A stretch of DNA of 64,000 nt from Syngnathus acus. Its lineage: Eukaryota > Chordata > Actinopteri > Syngnathiformes > Syngnathidae. The notes under the pieces are model-generated. The model was not told where the DNA came from. It ran no database searches and was given only the letters and a program-made list of their open reading frames with translations. The stretch is from positions 17,026,501 through 17,090,500 of the forward strand of contig NC_051094.1 of NCBI RefSeq assembly GCF_901709675.1. Reading direction: 5' to 3'. The position numbers and the translations under genes are program-made. Shown here piece after piece: positions 14,301-23,300 of this stretch. Numbering within the stretch: the first letter of the stretch is position 1; every line of letters starts with the position of its first letter.

Positions 14301-17300
14301 AGTGTTTTTCGGGTGCAGCAGTGGTCTATTCGGCCCAAGGGCGTCCTGTTGGCTTTGGCCCCTGTGTGTCATCGTGTCTCTGGTTACAGGACTGGCTACA
14401 GCGTTCCCCTGATTTGTTGTGTGCGCTCTGCTTCTGGTTTCTGTAATAATGCTTTTTTCCGGGAGCGGGTTATCAGCCCACAGCCCAACCCCCAACCTGG
14501 AGGGCCAGTGGAATCACCCTTTGTCTGGTCTCTGCCCTTCGACCTGTTCGGCATGGGTGACCCTGCCAGGAGTGCAATACTCCAGCCGACATAGCTCTAG
14601 GGGTCATGGAGACATGCAAATAACCCCACCACGATAAGGTGGTGATCCAGTCGGGGTGGCGTGAGTACAGTACAGTAAATGGTTAAACCGTAGAATAAAG
14701 TACAACCGAACTCACTGTCTTGCTTGATGATTTTTGTTGTTGTTGATTTTGTTTACCGTAAGTCCTGACAGGCAAGCGCCCAATAATGCGGTATACCCTA
14801 TGTGTCGATTAAGTACAGAAGAGCCCCTGAAATTGAGTGCCTTATGGTGCAAAAAATACAGTACTTTTGCATTTTGTGAGTGTCTGACTGGCTATGTCTT
14901 CTGTACTTCTGTAGCTTGGAGGTGGAGCCAGGAGTCGCATACTTGCTGACAGTATGACACGAGGACCTGTGGTGAGGCTGCCTTCTGCCTGCCAGGCTGC
15001 TGAGGTTAAAGCCTGGCTAGAGAGCACAGATGGTTTCCAGACAATCAGAGAAGCCTTTGACAACACTAGCAGGTAAACTGACCACACCTGTTAACAGGTA
15101 GTGTACATGTCCGCATGAAGTGTTTACCATGATGAGGCACATTTGTGGTTGACGTTGTGGCAGGTTTGCTCGGCTCCAGAAACTTCTTGTTGGTCTGGCT
15201 GGAAGAAATCTGTACATTCGTTTTCATGCTAAGACAGGGGATGCAATGGGAATGAATATGATCTCAAAGGTAATTAACAAAGAACTTTGTGAGAGTCATT
15301 ATGTCAGTGTCAATCAAATTTTATTCTGACATGAAAAATTGGCATGGCAAATTAATGGTGTACCTGTGATCATAGTGTGCTGTGTCCTGCTGCAGGGTAC
15401 AGAGCAAGCTTTGAACAAACTTCAGCAGCACTTTCCTGAGGTGCGCGTTTTGGCTGTCAGTGGGAACTACTGTACGGATAAGAAACCAGCTGCAGTCAAC
15501 TGGATAGAGGGCAGAGGAAAATCGGCAGTCTGTGAGGCCACCATCCCTTCTAATGTAGTCAGAGAGGTAAGGTTAGGTTTGTCTTGTTTGCAAAATATTT
15601 TGTCTCTGGCAAAGTAATCTCTTTAAAGCAGAAATACGGTTGCAAGAAGTATGTGACAAAATTACCGTATTTTCCGGACTATAAGGCGCACCTAAAAACA
15701 TGAAGTTTTCTCAAAAGCCGACAGTGCGCCTTATAGTCCAGTCCGCCTTATATATGGATCAATTGATGAATTTGTTGATCCATACTGGTTGTACACAGTG
15801 CTCTGCCAAAATGTTTCAGTACGTTTTAGTACGACTAGTAAATTACAAGGTCGCATCGCTTCCCAACATTACGGCAACTGTAGTCAGGGGCGTCACCGAA
15901 TAGCTGTTGTACCCGCGAGGCTATTTCATTTAAAAATAGGCTGCTCCGTTAATGTTTCGAGTAAATTTACGGATTGATATGGAAGGGAAACATAGGTAAG
16001 CAGTACCAATGTGTTAGATCGAACTTTAGTCAGTTCCGATCATTTTATAGGAGATCGTTTGAGAAACGCGATTGTTTACACTTTGCTGAGGCTCATGGGA
16101 GATTGCGAGCTGAGGCTCATGGGACTTTGCGGATGGCTAATGCTATAACGATAGCTGCTATACGTACCAGGCTATTTCATGTCAAAATAGGCTGCTCTGT
16201 TAATGTTTCGAGTAAATCTACGGATCGATATGGAAGGGAAACATAGGTAAGTAGTACCAATGCGTTAGATCGAACTTTAATCAGTTCCGATCATTTTATA
16301 GGAGATCGTTTGAGAAACGCGATTGTTTACACTTTGCTGAGGCTCATGGGAGATTGCGAGCTGAGGCTCATGGGACTTTGCGGATGGCTAATGCTATAAC
16401 GATAGCTGCTATATGTACCAGGCTATTTCATGTCAAAATAGGCTGCTCTGTTAATGTTTCGAGTAAATCTACGGATCGATATGGAAGGGAAACATAGGTA
16501 AGTAGTACCAATGCGTTAGATCGAACTTTAGTCAGTTCCGATCATTTTATAGGAGATCGTTTGAGAAACGCGATTGTTTACACTTTGCTGAGGCTCATGG
16601 GAGATTGCGAGCTGAGGCTCGTGGGACTTTGCGGATGGCTAATGCTATAACGATAGCTGCTATACGTACCAGGCTATTTCATGTCAAAATAGGCTGCTCT
16701 GTTAATGTTTCGAGTAAATCTACGGATCGATATGGAAGGGAAACATAGGTAAGTAGTACCAATGCGTTAGATCGAACTTTAGTCAGTTCCGATCATTTTA
16801 AGTTTATTGTAATTGGGTTTTTTTTTCTCTAGAATTACTGCTAAAGAACCATTTTTTTTATGTTCTGTATTTTTCAATGATCAAACAAAATAAGCAACAA
16901 TTAAGCAATACCAAAAGAGAGCATGTGATGTTGTACACCAACTCTGAAAAAGAGAGCTAATTTTGGGTACTAGTTCAGGCTACTTCAGGTTTACTGTTTC
17001 AATTTCAGGATCTTTGTATGACAGCTGCAAAAGAAAATATTTTCAGAATACATTAAACTGTCTATAATTTGTTTTTTTTAATTGATTATGTTTGAGTCAC
17101 TGGTCTTAACTTTCAGAAAATGGGAGCAAATGACTAGTAATGCATTAAAAATATATATTATTCCTGAGTAACTGACAGTGTGAGTCCACGGTTGGTGCGG
17201 GAATTGTCATGGTAAATATTTCCTCGGTAAATTTGTCTGTCAAAATTCCACTACCAAGCATGAACGTTTGTATGAAAGGAAGGGGGAAAATTGCATATGC

Positions 17301-20300
17301 AAATTGCATATAGTCAGTAATCCCACTCTCCCGGCAGCCAGTGACGCATGATTGGTTACAGTATGATCACAACATCGCTTCCAGCCAATTATGTATTGTT
17401 TAAATCTGCAGCCGTTGGCGCGTTAGCACTTATGTTACGATTGTAGAATGGGTGAAAACGCAAATATTGTGTCACTTTTCGCACGTCAAGACATACTATT
17501 TTGCTTCCGTGTCATGTCAAACAACTTTGAATTACACCCCTTCAGTGTTTTTGGGGGAGGAGGGGGTAGTAGTAACTACATGACACAATCCCTCAAATCA
17601 AATCTTAGTGGTTTGGTAAATTCCCTGGCTTTGGAATGAAGACACGTACACTGCATTTTGCCTTGAAGTGCCAGGGGAAAAAAAGATAATGAAATACGCA
17701 TACACATGACTGATGCAAGTCAGTCAGGATCGCAAAGTGATGCGCCAACTACTGAAGACTACAGGACAGGTCATGTGTCATCTGCCCCATATAACTCAGC
17801 CCTGATTTATGTCATGCAATACCACAATGCACACTTATTGTCTCGTGGTGGTGAGTGTGTGGCATACTGCAACTGAATCTAATGCAGTAATCTAATCATC
17901 ACTTAACATCAGTATTATGTATCGTAATAACATTGAGCGTGGCAAAAAGACACCCGAAAATCTTAGTGGTTTGATAAGTTCCCTGACTTTCAAAAGGAAG
18001 ACTCACACTACAGGTACTCAGAGACCCTTCCGAATGACCAAGCTTCTCACCCTATGGCTAAGGGAGAGCCTGGACACCCTGCGGGGATAACTCATTTTGA
18101 CCACTTGTGTCCGGGATCTTGTTCTTTCGGTCTCGACCAATAGCTGGTGACCATAGGTGAGGGTAGGAACATAGATCGACCGAGAGATTCACCTTTCGGC
18201 TCAGCTCTTTCTTCACCATGACAGACCGGTACAGAGTGTGCATCACAGCACACGCTGCATCAATCTACCTGTCGATCTCCCCCTCCATCCTACCCTCAGT
18301 CGTGAACAAGACCCCAAGATACTTGAACTTCAGAGAGGGCATTCCAACCTTTTCCAATTGAGGAACATGGTCCATTTTGGCCCCTCCCATAGGTGGTGAG
18401 CCCGTGGGAAGGAGGTGCTGATTTTTATCCTAAGCGCTTCATAGTCAGCTGCGAACCGCTGCAGTGGGAATTGGAGATTATGGCTTGAAGACGCCAACAG
18501 AACCACACCATCTGCAAAAAGCAGAGATGCAACTCTGAGGCCTCCAAACCGTACACCTTCAACTCCTCAGCTGTGCCTAAAAATTCTGCCCACAAAGGTT
18601 ATGAGGGCAGCCTTAGCAGAGTCCAAACCTAACCGGAAACAAATCCGATTTACTGCCGGCAATGCAGACCAAATTCTGACATCAGTTGTATAGGGACTGA
18701 ACTGCCCTTATCAAGGTGTTCGGTACCCCATACTACCGAAGCAACCCCCACAGAACTCCCTGAGGGACATGGTCCCACTCCTCCGACGGACCCTCCTCTC
18801 AGACACCCCTGAATAGACCTTACCACAAAGGCTGAGGAGTGTGATCCCTCTGTAGTTGTTACACACCCTCCGGTCCCCCTTCTTGAAAAGGGGAATCACC
18901 ACCCTGCTCTGCCAGTCGAGAGGCACTGTCCCCAATGTCCATGCAATGTTGTAGAGGTGTGTCAACAAGGACAGCCCCACAACATCAAGAGCCTTTAGGA
19001 ACTCCGGGCAGATGTCATCCACCCTTGGGGATTTGCCACCAAGGAGTATTTTTAACCACTTTGGTGACTTCAACCCCGGAGAAGCCCACCACTGCCTCCT
19101 CCAGGACATGGGAAAAGTTCTGCTTGAGGTTGTAGTTGAAACTTTTTCTAGAGGGGATTCTGCGAGAGGCTCCCAGCAAATCCTCACAATACATTTGAGA
19201 CCAGGTCAGACCGGCATCTTCCCCCACCATTGGAGCTAACACACCACCAGGTGGTGATGAGTTGACAGCTCTGCCCTTCTCTTCACCAAAGTGTCCAAAA
19301 CATGCAGCCATATCAGTCCAGCTCACTGTGCGCCCTGACCATTTTGGCCCCTCCCATAGGGAGCCCTCCAAGTGCTTGCCATTGAGACGCATCTGGGCAA
19401 AGGAAAACAAAGTCCAGGAGTATCCTTCATCACTAGAGATCCTGGAGTCGTGCTTTGTCTGGCCCCTTACCTCGGACCTGTTTGCCATGGGTGACCCTGC
19501 CAACTTAGCTCCGAGGATCATTGGGACACACAAACCCCTCCACCATAATAAGGTGATGGCTCATGAAGGAGTAATAATTACAGTTAAATGTCATGAAAAT
19601 GTTTAATGAAAATCATAATTCAATACATTCCTTAGAAAGACCCAAAACAATAGTCTGTAAAGCATCATGTGTGTTTTTAAATACATTAAATATGTTGAAA
19701 GATAAGTGTTGAAAACAAGGACTGATATAAATTTAGTCCTGAATTGCTGAGGTATTGCATATAAACAAACACAAAAAAACCAAAAAAACACTCAATGATT
19801 GTCACACACACATCTGGGTGTGGTGAAATTCGTCTCTGCATTTAACCCATCCCCGAAGGGAGCAGTGAGCAGCAGCGGTGCCGCGCCCGGGAATCATTTG
19901 GTGATCTAACCCCCCAATTCCAACCATTAATGCTGAGTGCCAAGCAGGGAGGCAGTGGGTCCCATTTTTATAGTCTTTGGTATGACCCGGCCGGGGTTTG
20001 AACCCACAACCTTCCAGTCTCAGGGCGGACACTCTACCACTAGCCCATTTAGTTAGCCTGATTTCCTGGGGAGATGGCCTAGAAAAAAGGGCGAGCTGAT
20101 TCAACCAAGGAACCGCATGAGTTTCCCCTCTCTGCTATGTTAGTGCCCTCATTTCATTTGTGGGGATTCGGCACAATTGTCACTTCCTTATTGATGATAT
20201 GGTATGGTTTTCGTTTATTTAAAACAGAGACAGTGCACAGCACATTGACCATGACACAGTTGAGAAAGATGCTCAGTGCCAGGTTATAGCATAAATGCTA

Positions 20301-23300
20301 ATTTACACCTGTAGTCCCTGAGCAGGTTGTTAATAACTGTTAATAACTAGGCCCATTTCTACTAATACAAAATTCAGTGAGCCATCAAGCGATGACAACA
20401 ACCTTAAAAAATACAAATTCCCAAAAGTGTTCTCTTTTGTGTTATTGCCCAGTTGCCATGTGCATGCATGAGCAGTGATCATAGCAACATAGTGGCAAAA
20501 ACAGTTGGCATTGTGGTTAACTACACTCAAATTGTCACGTCCCCACGTCACCTGACTTCCAGCCTAGCCCGACTCATGGAATTGCCAGCACCTGCTACAG
20601 CTCGTTAGGTTCCCTATTTAACCTCTCTGTGTTCTGCCAGTAGTTGTCAGTTCGTCTGATTACCCTGCACGTGATACTGCTGCCTTTTTGTCCCCGGACC
20701 AAACTTTGTAGCCAACTGCTTCCTTGACCTTCGACCACGCTCCAGATCGCCGCCTGTCCTGACTACTTGCCCGACCTTCGACCACGCTCCAGATCGCCGC
20801 CTGTCCTGACTACTTGCCTGACCTTCGACCACGCTCCAGATCGCCGCCTGCCCTGACTACTTGCTCGTTCTACATCCCCGTTTTCCCTCTCACCATTAAA
20901 GGATCGTGCTGCACTTGGTTCCCTGTCTTTGTTGCCTGACAGAACGAACTGACCAGAAATGCAACCAGCGCACGATTCCCTAGACACGGCCCGCTTGACC
21001 CACACGGAGTGGGAGCTCGGCAAGACCACAGAGGAGATGGCGGCGTTAACCAGGGTCGTTCAGCAGCAGCAACAGCAGCTCCAGCTGCAGCAACAGCAAC
21101 TGCAGCAGCAGCAACTGCAGCAGCAGCAACAGCAACTGCAGCAGCACCACCAGCTCCACCAGGACCTGGCAGAGGCTCTCAGGGATCACAGAGACTTGGC
21201 TCCTCTGGCTGCTGCAGATCGGTTTGTGCCATCTCTGTCCACGTCCGTGCCGCTTAGCCCCGCCGATCAGCCCACCGTTATGTCCACGCCCCGTCCTGCC
21301 TCGGCACCCGGGCAGTACGTGGACGTCCCTGAGCCCAGACTCAGCAACCTCGCAAGGTTCGACGGTGACCCCAAGTACGTCCGGGCCTTTCTGACGAACT
21401 GCCGTGTCTTGTTCGACCTCCAGCCCGTCACATTTGCCACGGAGCCAGCCAAGGTGGGTTTCGTGCTGACTCACCTGACGGGCGAGGCATGGCTGTGGGG
21501 AACGGCAGAATATGAGCGGCAGGGACCCGCCTGTTCGTCGTTTGACGCCTTCGCCGCTGAGATCCTGCGCGTATTTGACCTGGGCTCCGCCTCGGAGGAC
21601 GCCTCCACAGAGCTCCTCACGCTGCGCCAAGGCAGCAGATCCGTCGCCCAGTACGCCATCCGGTTCCAGACGGTGGCGCGTCGTAGCGACTGGAACACCC
21701 CGGCTCTCGTCGGTGCCTTCATCCACGGACTCGCGGACTATATCAAGGACGAGATGGTGTCCTGCGAGCGCCCACAGACCCTTGAAGTGGCCATGGACCT
21801 GGCAGTACGGGTGGACCGGCGGATCCAGTCGAGGCGACGCGAGGAGAGGAGAGCGGCTCCGCCCCCCCGTCACCGTGACATCAGCCCGACACCTCGGGTG
21901 TCATGGAGCGCACCGGTTTTTTCACCGGACCTGTCGTCCGCCAGGGACCCTGTCCACGTAAGTCAGCGCGCCTTTATTGCTCCTCACACCCAGCCCAGCA
22001 GGTCAGAACCCATGGAGATCGGACGCACCTCTCTCTCTGTGAGGAAACGCAGTCAGCGCATCAGAGAGGGGCTTTGCCTGTACTGCGGGGGTGAGGGTCA
22101 CTGGGTGGTCTCTTGCCCGACGAGACCCAAGGACACCCGCCAAGCAAGGATCCGTGTGGGGTCGGTTTTTTTGCCCCCCACTACCTGTCGCGAGTCCCTG
22201 TCCCAGGACCACTACTCGACTCCAGCCCGCGCCCTTGCCTCTCGGCCCTCCGCTTCTCCAATCCGTGGGCAGCCGCCGCGGGTCCGGTCTCGCCGTCGGC
22301 CGCAGCGGATGGCCCGGGCCCTTACTCCGCTGCCGTTGCGACGTCCGCAGCCGGGTTCTGCTCCGGTGGGCGGGGTATTGGGGTCTGACCGGCTTCCTGC
22401 TCGGAGTCGTCCGGTAGGGACCCGTCCGGTTCCCACGCCGGCCCCCTGGTCGGCGTCTCCCGACGCCGCGGCTGGGAAGGTGGACTGGGCGGTAGTGCCG
22501 CCTGATGACGGGGCTTGGTCGACGTGTTCTGATTCGGAATATTGACTGCCGCACGTCTTGGGTTCCCCCCCTCCCGCCCGGTCTCCTGCTCCGTCTTGGG
22601 GTTCTGCTTTTGGGACGTCGGGGGCCGTCCCTTGGGGGGGGGGTTCTGTCACGTCCCCACGTCACCTGACTTCCAGCCTAGCCCGACTCATGGAATTGCC
22701 AGCACCTGCTACAGCTCGTTAGGTTCCCTATTTAACCTCTCTGTGTTCTGCCAGTAGTTGTCAGTTCGTCTGATTACCCTGCACGTGATACTGCTGCCTT
22801 TTTGTCCCCGGACCAAACTTTGTAGCCAACTGCTTCCTTGACCTTCGACCACGCTCCAGATCGCCGCCTGTCCTGACTACTTGCCCGACCTTCGACCACG
22901 CTCCAGATCGCCGCCTGTCCTGACTACTTGCCTGACCTTCGACCACGCTCCAGATCGCCGCCTGCCCTGACTACTTGCTCGTTCTACATCCCCGTTTTCC
23001 CTCTCACCATTAAAGGATCGTGCTGCACTTGGTTCCCTGTCTTTGTTGCCTGACACAAATCTGGCTACAAAAATGTTGTACTGTTTTGCCAAATTGACTA
23101 AAAGATTTTTTGAACCAGCGCCAACCCAGTAGTTGTACACCATACTCACCTGACTTTCATGCAGACCGCGTGGTTTCAGTTTCTGCTCACTGACAATGTG
23201 TGTGTAAATCATTGTCGTATAGAAAATGAATATTTGTTGTTTTTGAAAGAAAACTCAATGTTCTCAGCTCTCAATTTGGTGGCATTTACTTACAGTGAGT

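Larger units (their letters stand above)
11301..14659 (-). mobile_element. RTE-like LINE with 11-bp target duplication and (GATA)n tail
   Basis: The 11-bp direct repeat CGTGAGTACAG flanks it at 11290-11300 and 14660-14670. The 3' end (low coordinates) is a TATC/GATA run at 11304-11393; the 5' end has a conserved leader (14500-14656). Length about 3.36 kb, apparently nearly complete. It sits inside the family B element. Confidence 0.93.
10795..14861 (+). mobile_element. Pogo-like element with 'ATAAGGCGCAC' ends (family B), split by a LINE
   Basis: The left end CCATATTTTTCGCACCATAA is preceded by TA (10793-10794). The right end, TTATGGTGCAAAAAATACAG, is its inverse and is followed by TA (14862-14863). 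Without the LINE and one target copy it is about 700 bp. It keeps two coding remnants at 11071 and 11199. The sequence GATTTTGTTTACCGTAAGTC near 14745 is non-coding. Confidence 0.85.
20533..23055 (+). mobile_element. Gag-only Ty3/gypsy-type LTR retrotransposon, very young
   Basis: Two LTRs of 409 bp (20533-20941 and 22647-23055) begin TGTCACGTCC and end CCTGACA. They look identical base for base by eye. The 5-bp duplication CAAAT lies at 20528-20532 and 23056-23060. A G-rich polypurine tract (22633-22643) precedes the 3' LTR. Only 17 bases separate the 5' LTR from the gag ATG. No protease, RT or integrase is present, so it needs help in trans. Confidence 0.95.

Noticed and set aside
15905-16800. 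CRISPR-like or centromeric satellite
   Set aside because: Unit 251 bp without spacers in eukaryotic DNA; it is a short local tandem repeat in a transposon.
17448-17639. 63-aa ORF with a Gly run
   Set aside because: No homology that I recognise; lies inside a possible MITE.
21046-21873. 275-aa minus-strand ORF and other frames over gag
   Set aside because: Shadow of the gag reading frame in GC-rich sequence.
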